Assembly (NCBI GenBank): GCA_019915015.1
Contig: JAHBBC010000029.1
Coordinates: 248,001 to 312,000 of the forward strand
Reading direction: 5' to 3'
Length of the DNA: 64,000 bases
DNA from: Auriscalpium vulgare
Lineage: Eukaryota; Basidiomycota; Agaricomycetes; Russulales; Auriscalpiaceae
Below are positions 1-12,000 of the stretch, in pieces. The notes below the pieces were generated by a model. It was not told the DNA's origin, did no database searches, and was given only the letters and a program-made list of their open reading frames with translations. A program made the translations under genes and the position numbers. Every line of letters starts with the position of its first letter. The first letter of the stretch is position 1.

Positions 1-1135
1 CAGGTCGTCCTTGTCTGGTTCATGCCCGAGTCCCCCCGTTGGCTCGTCAGCAAGGGCCGTGAGGCCGAGGCGCTGAAAACCCTGGCCTACTACCACGCTG
101 ACGGCAACGAGTACGTGACCTGTGCCTCGCTCACAAATATTTCTGTCTGACCCTGTCCCCGTAGCCAAGACCCGCTCGTTGTGTACGAGTTCGAGGAGAT
201 CCGCGCCGCCATCGAGTTCGATCGCACAGAAGGCGCCAACGTCGGCTGGAAGTCGCTCATCACCTCTCCCGGCAACCGCAAGCGTCTGCGGATCATCATC
301 GCGCTCGCCTGGTTCTCCCAGTGGTCCGGCAACGGCCTCGTCTCGTACTACCTCGGCAAGGTGCTCGACAACATCGGAATCACCTCCCATGTCGACCAGC
401 TCCTCGTCAACGGTATCCTTCAGATTTGGAACTTGTTCTGGGCCGTCGGCGCGTCGTTCTCCGTCGACCGTGTCGGCCGTCGTGTCCTCTTCCTCACCTC
501 CGCCGCCGGCATGTGCATGGCGTTCACGATTCAGACCATCTGCACGGAGCGGTATCTCCACTCGGTCCAAGGCGGCAAGGCAGGAAATGACTCCCTGGCG
601 CACACCGTCATCGCGTTCATCTTCATCTTCTACGCCTTCTACGAGTAAGCCCTTTCCCTTTCCGCCTACGGTGCGGTAGCTGACCGCGCTCGCCCTGCAG
701 TCTCGCCTTCACGCCGCTCATCATCTCCTACACCGTCGAAATCCTGCCGTATGCGCTCCGCGCCAAGGGCTTCACCGTGTTCAACTTCGTCATCTCCTGC
801 GCCCTCATCTTCAACCAGTACATCAACCCGATCGCGCTCGACCACATCTCGTGGAAGTACTACGTGCGTACCCTCTACCAGCCCCCTCCCTCATACGCAA
901 GTTCTAACCGTCTTGTCTGCAGATCGTGTACTGCGTCTTCCTCGCGTTCGAGTTCTGCTACTGCTACGTGTTCGTCGTCGAGACCCGCGGGCTCTCGCTC
1001 GAGGAGACCGCCGCGCTCTTCGACGGCGATGACGTCCTCCAGCAGCGCGCCGCCCACGCCCTGCGCCACGCGCAGGAGGGCGCCACGTCGCCGACCGACG
1101 AAAAGGCGTCTGCCGAGTACCAGGAGAAGGTTTAA
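1..1135 (+). CDS. MFS sugar transporter, 3' part (5' end outside window)
   Basis: Major facilitator family sugar porter of the plasma membrane, likely importing a hexose or disaccharide by proton symport; the substrate cannot be told from sequence. Exons read as <1-110, 165-644, 701-863 and 923-1135 with GT..AG introns of about 55-60 nt. The first visible residues carry the PESPRWL motif found after TM6 in sugar porters. They are followed by the cytoplasmic loop, the second six-helix half (WFSQWSGNGLVSYYLGKVL, then DRVGRR) and the C-terminal ETRGLSLEETAALFDGDD, the family's E-T-K/R-G-L-S-L-E-E signature. The stop is TAA at 1133-1135. The N-terminal half, with TM1-6, lies upstream of the window. 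The family is secure; the exact subfamily (lactose-permease-like versus hexose) is not. Confidence 0.92.
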
Positions 1136-1901
1136 GCGGCGCTGTGTTGTAGTTTTTCATCAATAGGACCGGGTTTTCTCTTATTTGTTGTGCGTAGCGC
1201 AATTGTATTATACCGCTCATGTCCTGCCATCCAGGATATATCTCCTCATACGTCGACTTCGCCATAATCACGAATGCATGATCATTGATATCACATCTTC
1301 ACGTCGCGTCTGCCTCCTTGTGTGTCCTGAGTCTGTCTTGATCTTATCTTGCGTCGCGTCGGGCGTGTCGGTCACTGTGTCACATAGATTAGTCGCTCTA
1401 TTGGAAACAATTCTCCAGGCACTCTGAGTATGGAGAGAGGGCAGTCTGGGGTACCCCGGGAACGCACCAGATTCACGGCTCTGTAGACACGGCGGGGGCG
1501 CCCAACGCGGGGAAACTCTCGGAGTGCAGACTCGTGGAACAACTGATGGACTAGGTCACTTTGCGTAACGGGCGGGCCGTCCAATAGATAGCCTCGATTG
1601 CGATATTTGCAGATGCGATCGGTGGGAACAGGCTGGGGCGGGGCGATCACCTTGGGCCTGGGGTGCACGGCTGGAGAGGTACAGTACGCCGGCCCCAGCC
1701 TGCTCCAGCCCTGCAAGTTTGGGGAAGCAGCTTTGTCTCAATAGCGAACACCTCAGGTTGAAAAGAAGTGTATAAAGCGTAAAGCTTGTGTGTATTGTAT
1801 TAAATCCTGGCGACTTCTCAGTGGCAGCTTCTCCGCTCCGTCGTCCGGCTAGATACATGAAAAAGCTCCCCTCCGGCATGGAATACAGTCTACCTACCGC
1901 G
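1136..1901. other. Convergent intergenic region
   Basis: This lies between the 3' ends of the transporter (+) and ATG11 (-), so it should hold both 3' UTRs and terminators. Short frames on either strand have no recognisable content and no intron-consistent extensions. I see no further gene. Confidence 0.6.
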
Positions 1902-4900
1902 TCAGAACCTCTGCAGAAGATCTCGTGCCGACGTCTCTGCCGGTGGCTCTCCCTCGGCGCCAGGCTGAGGCGTGCGGGAGTCCCGCCGCCGCCGCGAGAA
2001 CGACGCGCTCCACAGGCTCGCCAGGGCGCCCGCGCTCGCCCGGTCTCGCGCCTGCGTGGCCAGCGGCGAGCCCGCCGCGTGCGGGATGTGGTACGACGCC
2101 GTGCGGCGCCGCTCGTGCATGATGCTCGCCATGCCCTCACTCGCGGAGTCCGCGGGCGAGGGCGTGCCGGGGGACGGGGCCGCCTCGGACAGCGCGGTCG
2201 TCGGCGCGGCCTTCGCGAGCGCGGGCGCGGCCGTGCCGGCGGACGCGAACGGCGGCGCGCGCGACGAGAAGCGCGAGGACGACGAGAGGCGCGAGGCGCG
2301 CGAGCCGGGGCGCAGCGGCGAGGACGAGGGCACCGTCGTGCGCGGCGGGTGCGAGAGCGGCGGCGGCGAGTGCGCCTGCGCGGGGAGCGTACGCGGCGAC
2401 GGCGCGCGCGCGGGTGTCGGCGACGAGGGGATAGGGTCGAGGGGGGGCAGCTCCGGGACGGCCGTGGCCTGCGCGAGAAGGCGTGATAGCGAAGACGGGC
2501 CTGCCGTGGGGGACGAGTTGGCCCGGGACCGGACCACCGGGAAGAGGCGTGAGTTCGGGGCGCGTGTCGCCTGGAAGGACTCCTCGACCTCGTTCTCGGG
2601 CGGCGCCGCTAACGGAGTCGGGAGCTCGTCCTTCTCGCCCGAGGCCTTGCGCGGAGTGACCCTGCGTTTTGATGAGCTCGGCTGCGTCCAGTCCTCCACC
2701 TCCAGCATGTAGTATTTTACGCCGTCGCTGAGATCATAAGGGTTGCTGGTGGGGTCCTTGGTGCACAGATGGATCAGGGGGATGCGGAGAATTCGAGATG
2801 TAATATTCTTACCTTCGGATCAACGACCCGCTCGGTGATAGATGTGATGCGCGCCACTATCCACTCACGCGTCTTCAGCTGCTCCGCGAGGTGCCCCGTT
2901 GCCTGCAGGAAATAGTGGGGGAATGACACTTTGATAGGACGCAAATCGGACATCAGTACGGCACTCAGTAGTAATGTGCGAGGATTTTCCATGGCAGCGG
3001 GGGAAACGCCGTCATATGTGGATGACGAGATACGCACCGTTGAAGGCTGCCCAGGGTTTCGAGACCGAGTTCCGTGTCGGAAGGAACAGCGCGAGATCAC
3101 CTTTGGCAAAGTTGCGGAACGAAATCTTTCCCTTAGCGCGCTCGCGATACTCCTTGCACTGCTTTTGCCACTTGCGGATCGTCGAGCCGGTCTTGCCCAC
3201 TACCTCAAGGAAATGGTCCTGATCGAAAGAGCGTAAAATTTCTACCGCGCCTGCCGGGTCGGAGGTGTCGAGAGGAGACGGCTCATCGAGCCCGAGCGGT
3301 GCCAGCCGCGTGCTCGCAGAGAGCGCCTGCGAGTCCCCCAGGTGCGCCATGGACTTGGACATAGATGGATGCGCCGTCGCCGTCTGCGCGAGGTTGATCG
3401 CCTTGAAATGCGCCGTGCGGTACGCGATGGAGACGTCAAGCAATTGGGCAACGAGGCGGTTGCTCTGCTCGACCTTCGCCTCGTAGTCAGATTGCGAGGC
3501 TCGCCCAGCTCTGAGATCTTCCCGCAGTACGCTCTCGACCTGTCGCGCATCGCGGAGCTCGACATCGATCCGCTGCAGCTCCTCGCGGAGACCCGCAGCA
3601 TCGGCGTCCTTCATTTCCATCTGCGCCGTCGCCTCCTTCACTTGGCGTTCCATGTCCTCTATCTCGGCCCGCAGCTCGAAAAATTGGTGTTCCAGCACTG
3701 CCCGGTCCCCATCGGCCTCGGCGACATAGTCCCGCATCTGCCGGTCGTGCTCGCTCGCCTGCGCGCTCAGGAGGCGATCCTTCTCTTTCCCCGCCTCGTC
3801 AAGTGAGCGCTTCACCTCTGCACCCTCCTCCCGCACAGCACGGATCTGCGCCTCCAGATTTTCGCCGCGACAACGCGCCTCCTCAAGATTCTTGAGCGTG
3901 GACTGCTGGTCTTCCAGAAGGCTCGTCAGCTTGGCCGAGCTCCGTGCCTCAAGGGCCTTGATATCGTCCGCTTCCGTGCGTGCCTGGGCAAGTTGCTGCC
4001 GGAGGACCTCAGCAGCTTTCGTCTGGCTAGTAGCCTCCGCCAACGCTTGCGTGAGCTCTTGCCGCTGTCGCTCGACGTCGGCCAACAGTTCGCGATGGCG
4101 TTCCTCAATTATCCGCCGGGACGTAGCCTCGCTCTCAGCCCGCGACCGTGCTTGGTGGAGCTCGCGTTCCAAGCGGTCTGCGCGTTCGTGCTCAGTGGAC
4201 GAATCCCCTTCGGTTGAATCAAGCCGCGCCGTCAGCTGCGTAATCTGGTCTTGCAGAGCCTGCCGCTCTTCGGCAAATCCGCGTTCTTGTTCTGCCTTGC
4301 TCTGCTGGATCTCCCTAAGCTGATCCGTGAGCTCGTGGAAGGCATGGTTGTCCGCGTCGGATACTATAATGGAAAAGGGGTAGGAATTAGCAAGTGGCTT
4401 CTGCGAATCATTGACATCCTACCCACAGCGTCGCCTTGAAAGAGCCAGTCGGGAAGAAGACAGTACTTCAGTTACGACCATCGATCACAGTCAGTGATTG
4501 GAAGGCAGAAGCTCGTGCATCGACTCACATGTTTTTTCGGCGATCCGATCGAAGCCTGTCTCTAACCCGTCCATTTTTGTGACCAACTTTTGGAGATTTG
4601 CTCGGGTGTTCCTAATAGTGACCAATGCACCATCGCCATCGTCTAATGTCTCGGCATATCGTTCAAGATCGTCCAGCACGTTGAGGAATTCTGGAAGAGA
4701 AGTGATAGAGCACAATGAGTTGCACGCGAGCCCAATGAATGAGGTGGAGTTACGGACCCTGTACGTCCGAGCGCTCGACAGTGTACGGACTATCAGAAGC
4801 ATTCCCTCCTGTTGGCGAGAAGTCGATGACTGGAGCGGCGTCATCCATTCCCCGGGTGTCGAAGGGCAGCTGGCCGTGAATTTCTCCTCGGTACACTTGC

Positions 4901-6745
4901 CGTCGTTTCCGCTCAGCCGCACTAGAGGCGTGGTTAGCTGGATGAGTGTCGGAAGAATTGCGAGGCGCACGAAAGCTTCGCCATCACTTCTAGGATGACC
5001 TGCGCCCGTTGGTAGAAGAAGCGTGCTGAGATATGTATGGTCAGACAGGCCGACACATGGAACCGCAACAACTCACCGAATTCTTTCCGACGAACGACTT
5101 CGACGACGGTCGCGCCATAGGCGTACATCATGCTATGCAGCCTTTGTATGTGTGAGAAGGAATTCTTAGCCCGGAAGCTTGCTTGAAGTGCCGTCAGGGT
5201 TGGGGGCAAGTCCACAATGTCGTGATTGAGAAGGCTAACTTGCCGCAGTGCACGCATGCACTGTTCCGTGAACATGTTCTAGGGAGCAGTTATTGCCGTA
5301 GTCAACTGCGCTGACAAGAACGTCTCAATACCTTGAGATCGACTATTGACGAAACGTTGTTCCGAATCGCTGTGTCAAATTGGCGGAGTTCTGCAGCGCA
5401 ACAGATAAGCCCATCGTTTTCCTCAATTCACGGTCAGCATTACCTTGCAGAATGCCCTCCGTATCGGCCATGTGTCCTGTGCTAATCGTTCATTAGTGTC
5501 AAAAATTCGATTTCACGATTTCATACCCTCAAGAGCTGCAGTCGCATCAGACACCTTGTCATACATCTCTTGAATCTGCTGAACCAGGATCTCTGCATCA
5601 TCCAGCAGTCTACCAATACGTCAAGCTTAGGCCACGATTCTGGGACGTTAAACTCACCGCGAGTCTGACAGCGCTAGCCTAACTTCTGACGTCCCGTCAG
5701 TGAGACGCTTCATCGTCGCCTGGACGTCACTAAACCGAGACTGAAGATCCACTTCTTCAATGTCAGCCTAGAATAACTTTTAATCGACTGGCAGGACCGA
5801 CCATGTGTCTTTCGACAATTGTCTGCCACTTGCCCCATCTTCGCATTCGAGACATAATCCCCGAGCGTCCGCCCTCGCTCACCAGAGTCCATGGCTTGTC
5901 GCACCGAAGGGGAGACGAAGTCGCGGTGTATGTGTATCCGGGCGATCATCGCCAAGTCGGCGTCAATTCCAGCTAGGAGAGTGGCCTGCTTGTCAAGCTC
6001 GCGCTGTGCACCCGCCGCTACGCCGTCGAACACGTCGGATATGGCGAGGACATTCAAATCCAAGCTGCCAGACGCAATGCGCAGAGCGGTTTGCTGATAC
6101 TTGAGGGTTGCGAAAGTGTGAGTCGTGGATTGGTGGTGCGCGTGCGCGGCGCGCATGTAAGAATCCCCTAGTTGTGAAGGGCGGAAGGGCGGGGTTGCAG
6201 CGATGGAGTCTATTGATGCGTCAGTTACAGAGAAGAAGGTGTTGGGTAGCATGGTGCTTGCCCTCTATTGGAGGTTGGAGAGGAGGTTGGACGTGGAGGA
6301 GTCGCAGGACCTCGTCGAGGCCCTCGTCAAGGTAGTATTTGTTGAATACGTAGATAGTCTGTCAAATAGCTAGTGAGAAAATTGTTTTCCAAAGTTTGCT
6401 ACGCGTGGCTGTCTCACAGCCGGACATCATAAGCGGAGACACTCACCTGGTCCTGCGCCCCAGCAAGGTCGCGGATGTTCTCCGTCCATAACCGTCGGCC
6501 ATCGGAAAGGTATGCCAGGATGGCATCCTGTTCAATTCCAATCTCATGATGCAAGAAAATCTCCAAGCTTCCCAGCCTATTCAGTGCGTTCAGCCCCATG
6601 CTGCAAGAAACAAGGAGGCAACGCGTACTTCTCGATGTCCCACAGCGTGGCGTTCACCTACCTCTCCATGAGCACAGAATGCGATGTAGAACGCGGTGCG
6701 CACCTGGAATATCTCGCCATCCTCAGCCCTACAAATCTGTATCAT
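1902..6745 (-). CDS. ATG11: Autophagy-related protein 11 (selective autophagy scaffold)
   Basis: Atg11 is the cytoplasmic scaffold that links cargo receptors to the Atg1 kinase complex at the phagophore assembly site. The N-terminus reads MIQICRAEDGEIFQ then GSLEIFLHHEIGIEQDAILAYL and DGRR, as in fungal Atg11. Next come the IYVFNKYYLD and PIEDSIAATPPFRPSQL blocks (ATG17-like region), a long coiled coil (about 3300-4170), and the C-terminal Atg11 domain with KISFRNFAKGDLALFLPTR, FPHYFL, REWIVARI, ERVV and KYYMLEVEDWTQ. A disordered Ser/Pro/Arg-rich tail ends at the stop at 1902. Readable early exons are about 6702-6745, 6447-6600, 6262-6358 and 5812-6209. Intron 6210-6261 starts GC, not GT. 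The exon 1-2 join only stays in frame with another GC donor at 6701, so that boundary is tentative. I estimate 1,300-1,400 residues, usual for the family. Confidence 0.93.
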
Positions 6746-7048
6746 CTCCGCCTCGGAAGGAAAACAAGGACGGAAGAGTGGAGACTGCCAGTGTCCGAGA
6801 GAGGTGCATTCGGATTTAGACGCGGGTGCACGTGATCGACGCGCAGCCTTGGGCCCTGCCGCCACTCGGCACCGCCGCGGCAGGCAGGTCACTCAGGCAG
6901 CGGCGGTGGTTACCAGGCCTAAGACGCCCTTTCTGACAGTGAGTATACGTACTATCGCCGGAAAGCGTCTACTGGGAGACCATTATAGCTGATAACTTAA
7001 ATGGAATGTCCAATATCACGATGTTTATGACTCTATGGTACTATGGGA
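6746..7048. promoter_or_regulatory. ATG11 upstream region
   Basis: About 300 bp between the ATG11 start and the 3' end of the next minus-strand gene. It should contain the ATG11 promoter and the neighbour's 3' UTR. I see no clear TATA box and no ORF of note. Confidence 0.4.
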
Positions 7049-8220
7049 TCAGAATCCCGCCTCAGGTGCGACGATACAATCGTGCGCTTTGAGTATCGAA
7101 ACAACCTCCTTCTCCCAAGGGACAGACCATACCGCGTGAATCGGCCTCGGAGAAGGAGTACCAACGCGCGCCCATAAGTCTCCCGAGTCGTCTGCCTTGA
7201 GTCGCGCAATGAGGCCGTCCAACTCTTCGTCAACGCGATGGTGGCCATGTCGCTCTGCAGCTTTTGATAGCTGGTGATAGTATATAAGAACAGTTGATTC
7301 GGCAAGAGGACTCTGTGTAGAAATGGATGTCAGCTTGCCCAACAACGAGTTATTGATTGATCAGACAGACCTGAATGTAAGCGGGAGTCCATTCCCACCG
7401 CCAACTGCTGGAGGCGAAATCGAAGACAAATTCGGGAACGAGACACCTCAACTTTTCACGAGATAGAGTGAGTTGCAATATTAGTGAGTATTCAAGATAC
7501 ACACATACCAGCCGACGATAAATCTCCAACGCAGTCTGCGCTGTGAGCGTGGGGCGTGAACAATCGTCCCAGCCATCCCATATTTCGCCAAGAAATGGGT
7601 AGGAATAAATCTCTTCCAGCCTTGGGGTGTCTTCTATGCGGACTTTGTACCATGGGAGCTCTCGGCCAAGCTAAGAGATCGCGAGAAAACGAGTTAGCAC
7701 ATTTGGACGGGACGAGAGAGGATACTCACAATAGCAAATTGTATCCCGAAATCGATGACTGTAGCCCTCGTCCATCGAGTCCATCGTTGGTTGTCCTCTT
7801 CAACAATTAACCTTCGAACGCGTACTCGCTCGCCAATCTATGAGGCCGCCTCAGTTGACCTGACATCTATATCGGGGCAGGTGCGTACCTCAAAAGATGG
7901 AATACAGTAATTGGCGTGATTGGGAGAGTTGAGATCGTTTATAAATGGCGCTGCATGTGCATGCCACTGGTCAACAAACGCATAACATGGTATCATTGAA
8001 GAAAGGAAGGCGACGTACTGCGTGCGATGGCTTCCGTGATGTCTGTCATCGTCATGTCTGCGCATGGGTACAAACCATTGTATGAGTATCGGAGTTGATG
8101 TGCGGGTACCAGGTCGTCTGGTATGAAATTCTGGCGCCTCGGCGTTCTGGCATTGGGAGGTGGGTAAAAGAGTTCGGATGGAGAGACAGGACGCGAAGGC
8201 AGGTCACTCCGGGACGGCAT
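7049..8220 (-). CDS. Hypothetical multi-exon protein
   Basis: I do not recognise the family. Consecutive frames joined by good GT..AG introns give a coherent acidic, Trp-rich protein. Its exons contain, in order, DLNSPNHANYCIPSFE, IGERVRVRRLIVEEDNQRW, ATVIDFGIQFAI, LGRELPWYKVRIEDTPRLEE, PFLGEIWDGWDD, then VPEFVFDFASSSWRWEW and a last exon ending IVAPEAGF at 7049. The proposed start at 8220 (MPSRSDLPSRPVSPSELF) opens a disordered Pro/Arg segment. The intron joining it to the YVAFLSSMIPCYAF segment near 8000-8060 does not resolve in phase, so the 5' model is provisional. No membrane segment or catalytic motif is visible. Confidence 0.6.
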
Positions 8221-8455
8221 CGCAGAATACTGGCAGAAGATGGGTAGTAAGATATCTCCCTCTTTATATTACCCTCCACACGCTTTGTGCGAAACGCATC
8301 AAGCACACAAAGCCACACAGGGTGTATTGAGACACCTGGCTGAGTTGATGGATGAGTGACGGCCACATTCCAGATCTGGGCCACGTAGCATGTTGCAAAG
8401 CTGCTGTTATACATCGCCACCGGCATGCATGCCGCTACTGTACAGGCGAGGGAAG

Positions 8456-8858
8456 CTATTGTCTGAAGCCCTGCTTATCTTTGGTCCGCTCCATTGCTAT
8501 TTGACCGTCATTAAGTCAAAGTCTTCCCACAATGCAGGAAGGCAGCAGACGTACGGTTGTAGTGAAGCAGCTTTTCGATCAGATCTACGTGTGTCAACAC
8601 CATGCGGCGGCAGCAATACCTTTTCAACTGAAGCTCATCAAGAGCCTCTCTGCAGGGGAAGTCATCAACCAGATGGCTGACCACAATCAATGGTGCAATA
8701 GACGCACCCCTCGTTCATATCCCTCGCGAGGAGTTCAAGGTAGGCGTTCCATTTGTCACCGACAACTTTTCCGCATGAAAAGCACCGTACTGGGATGATC
8801 TGATTAAGGAGAGAACTGAGCGAGTTTGATGAAAGTAGATGAAACGGCTGAATACCAT
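8456..8858 (-). CDS. RPB10: DNA-directed RNA polymerases I, II and III subunit RPABC5 (Rpb10)
   Basis: Rpb10 is a small zinc-binding subunit shared by all three nuclear RNA polymerases, helping to anchor the two largest subunits. Four exons, 8856-8858, 8708-8799, 8555-8649 and 8456-8496, join in phase to 76 residues, the family's usual size. The product begins [18 protein letters not shown] and contains [20 protein letters not shown], with the characteristic zinc ligands CxxC and CC. The start codon is the only coding triplet of exon 1: ATG is directly followed by the donor GTATTC and the acceptor TTAATCAG precedes ATC ATC CCA. Because every exon is short, no long ORF marks this gene. It is divergently arranged with separase, 202 bp between start codons. 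Confidence 0.95.
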
Positions 8859-9060
8859 TGTCCTTAGGAAGAGACTGTGGTCACAAGCAGAGTTTGGTGT
8901 GTTGACTCTACGGTTGAGTGGGTTCGGCTTCGCATTGAAATTTCGGGCCACGTGCGCGAAGCGATCACATGTTGCGAGCCTCTCGTCGGACAGCACGCGT
9001 TTGTTCTCGACCACCATCTACTCAGGCTCCTCTCAATCTATCTCATCGTTAAAGCCTATC
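8859..9060. promoter_or_regulatory. Divergent RPB10 / ESP1 promoter region
   Basis: The 202 bp between the RPB10 start codon (minus strand, 8858) and the separase start codon (plus strand, 9061) must hold the core promoters and 5' UTRs of both genes. I see no classical TATA box, in keeping with a TATA-less housekeeping promoter. The separase frame stays open upstream to an ATG at 8839, so a longer N-terminus cannot be excluded. Confidence 0.55.
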
Positions 9061-12000
9061 ATGCCGGTAGCTTCAACATCGAAGCGCGTCCCGCCCAAAC
9101 GACCCGCTGCAAGGGCAAAGCCACAGACGAACAGCGCGGACGACCTCGCAGACAGACTTGCGACCACCCTCACGCTGGCCAAGGGTAACTCACAAAATGC
9201 AGACAACAAGGCGAGCTCCCAAGGCGGGAAGCTTCTCAATATGCGTGCTATAAACACTGCGTCTCAGGGCCTCAGTACGATTGCTCAGACGGGGTGGACA
9301 GCAACTGTGGGAACTCGACCAGACAAGACACTTCGCGAGGCCGTTGCTTTAGTGGCAACAGCAAGGAAGGCCATAGAAGAGCTCCGTACACAGTCTCCGG
9401 ATGACTATGATGTAGAGAAAGCTGCGTCCAGTATATCGGGGAAACTGCTAGGTCTCGAAATGGTGTGTGCAATACATCGGCTTCCAGCTGACGTCTGACT
9501 TTGCCACGATCCTAGCATGCACAAGCGCTCGAACTCCTTCAGGACATGCAACCACACCTCTGTACTCTCTACGTTTCTGAATCACCAGACCTTCCTGCCC
9601 CCAGAACACCCCTGCCTCGCTCTACCGGCATCCACGAAGACCTCATTGCGCTGCCCCTGCCTTCTACCCAACCGCCGCAGTCAGATCTATCACTTCTGCT
9701 CATCTTATCCACATATCTATCGCACACCCTCATTGCGGTCTCGTACCTATCGCTTTCCCACACCGACATTTTGCCCACCTTCGTCAAGACACTACACACT
9801 TTACCAACTCTCGTTACCTGGGCTCCACGATTCTCCGCGCTGCCTCCGAAACATCTTGATGCTCTCCTCACGCGAACATACACCGCTATCACAAAGGTTT
9901 CGACAGCCATACCCTCAAAACTGGCTTCGGAGATTCTGCGCATGCGCGCCTACGCTCTTTCTTGCCTCCTCCTCACCAGTCCTTCCACCATCCAGGCCAG
10001 CACTTTTTGGGATCAGGTGGTCAAATTTGGCATTTCGTTTTCGAAGGCGCCACATGTTGAGCGCAAAGCTGCCGCGCGTGAGGTTGTGCTCGTCTGTGAT
10101 GAGATGGTGACCTGTGCAGAACGGAGAGAAGACCGGGAAGCGTTCCTTCGGGGGAAATCATTCCTCGCATTCTGTGAATTCTGGTTAGCCTATGCAAAAG
10201 CGGTGCGTTGTGACTCAACCCGCTTGCTACTTGTTCCTAATCCCGTCATACAGGCCGGCGATATGCCGTCTTTGGATAAAGTTGTTTGCATCATGAAGCG
10301 CATGCAGTCATCATCCGCGGCACTTCTTTTAGGAGATGGCGGAGAGAACAAACTAAGCGAAACCATGGCCACCATGAAGTTGACAGATGGACTTCGACCC
10401 AGCCACGCTGATGGACCGGGGGGCTCTCGTTCTGCGGACATTCCAGCGATGCGAACGCTATATGCGTCTCTCACGCAGATGGCTGTCCTGTTGGGCGGGT
10501 TAGAGAGTTACGAAGGTACGTCTGGTATTCTCAGTTTGGCCCCCGTTCTGACTGTCTTCTAGGCTCCGAGGACGAGCTGGGGGCGCGGCTAAGCGATGCT
10601 AGCTTCGCGTTGAAACAATGTCGCACCTTTGGGGAGCCCAACAGCAGCTCGGATGATGACTACGCCCGTGTGCATGGTAAGATGCGCCGGGCTGTAGAGC
10701 GGCTGCAGCGCGCGACTGTCAAAATCATCGACGTTGCACGGCAAAAGAAGCATGTCCAGACGGTGCTGACAGAAGCGGCGCATACTCTCGAAGCGTTTCT
10801 TCCATACCAGGTGCGCTGAATAGTCACTAAAGGGCCGTGAGCGTGTCATTGATCCTTGCGCAGGGAACCAACTCCGATGATTTCACATCCCTTCTAGACG
10901 CACTCTTTGTCCTTTCACGAGTGACTCTTCTCCCTTCCGACCCAACATCTGTCGATGCAACGTATAGCCTCCTTTCACGTGCCGCAACTGTCCTCAATCT
11001 GGATCTTTCCACGGTGAATCACCGTCAGCAGCGGCTTGATCGACCTGCGGTTCTTGAAGAGGCGACTTTCGCTAACTTTCTGCGCTGCATTTCTGGCGCT
11101 TTGCACACGATCGGAGGAACACTGTACCAGGCCGGGAAGTACGGTTCTGCAATTCGGTTTTTGCGACCAGGGTGTGTCATCGGCGGACTGGCTCTCCAAG
11201 TTGGGAAGGCCGCAGGGTCACTTGCCGCAGAATCGAGCTCGGACAGCGACGTCGGCAAACAAGCGGAAGCTTGGAAGCAACTCGACAGTCAACTGAATCG
11301 TAGATGGGAGCTTCTGGGTGTCTGCTACTCGAAGATTGGAGACCGTAAGGTTTGTTTTCCCATCTCTTCGATGACTATCACTGTTCAACTCACCTCATAC
11401 AGCTCGCATACGGTGCATTTATTGACTCCGTCGCATCGTATCCCTTCGAGCAATCGGTGGTTCAGGCCATACGGACTCTCGGGCCACGCCAGGCATTCGA
11501 AACCAGCCCTGCGCTGAAGCAGTTGGGGACAATCGTCGACCGCATCACATACATGGCTGCCTGCGAGCTGATGCAATCCCCGCAGGACTCTTCACTGAAG
11601 CGGGTCTGCAATACTCTGAACGTTGATGTTCATTCGAAGACGCCCGAGGAAGACTGCCGTTGCATCATTGGTGCGCTTCTCGAGCGTCAGGTCGACTGCC
11701 TAGAAGGAGCTCTCTGGAAGGACGGTGTGGCAATGGCCGTAGAGGCCCTTCTCGCGGACATCTTGTCGATCTATGATGCCGGGAGCCGGCCGGTCAGGAG
11801 GGCGACGGTGCTCTTGCGTGCTTTGGAGTTCGCGTACTACTCCGGAAAGGACGGCGAGAGCACCGACTTCGGGGATGCCGAGGTCGTCGAGATTCTTCTG
11901 ACCTCTAAGGTATGTCGGTCGCGCTTATCCATTCCCAACGCGCTTCCTAATCTGCTCTTGATCAGACCTTGGGTCTAGATATTTCGTTGGCTAACACAGT

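Noticed and set aside
1972..2712. Plus-strand frames of 232-246 codons opposite the ATG11 C-terminus
   Set aside because: They are antisense shadows of the GC-rich disordered tail of ATG11, Arg/Gly-rich with no domain and no conserved motif.
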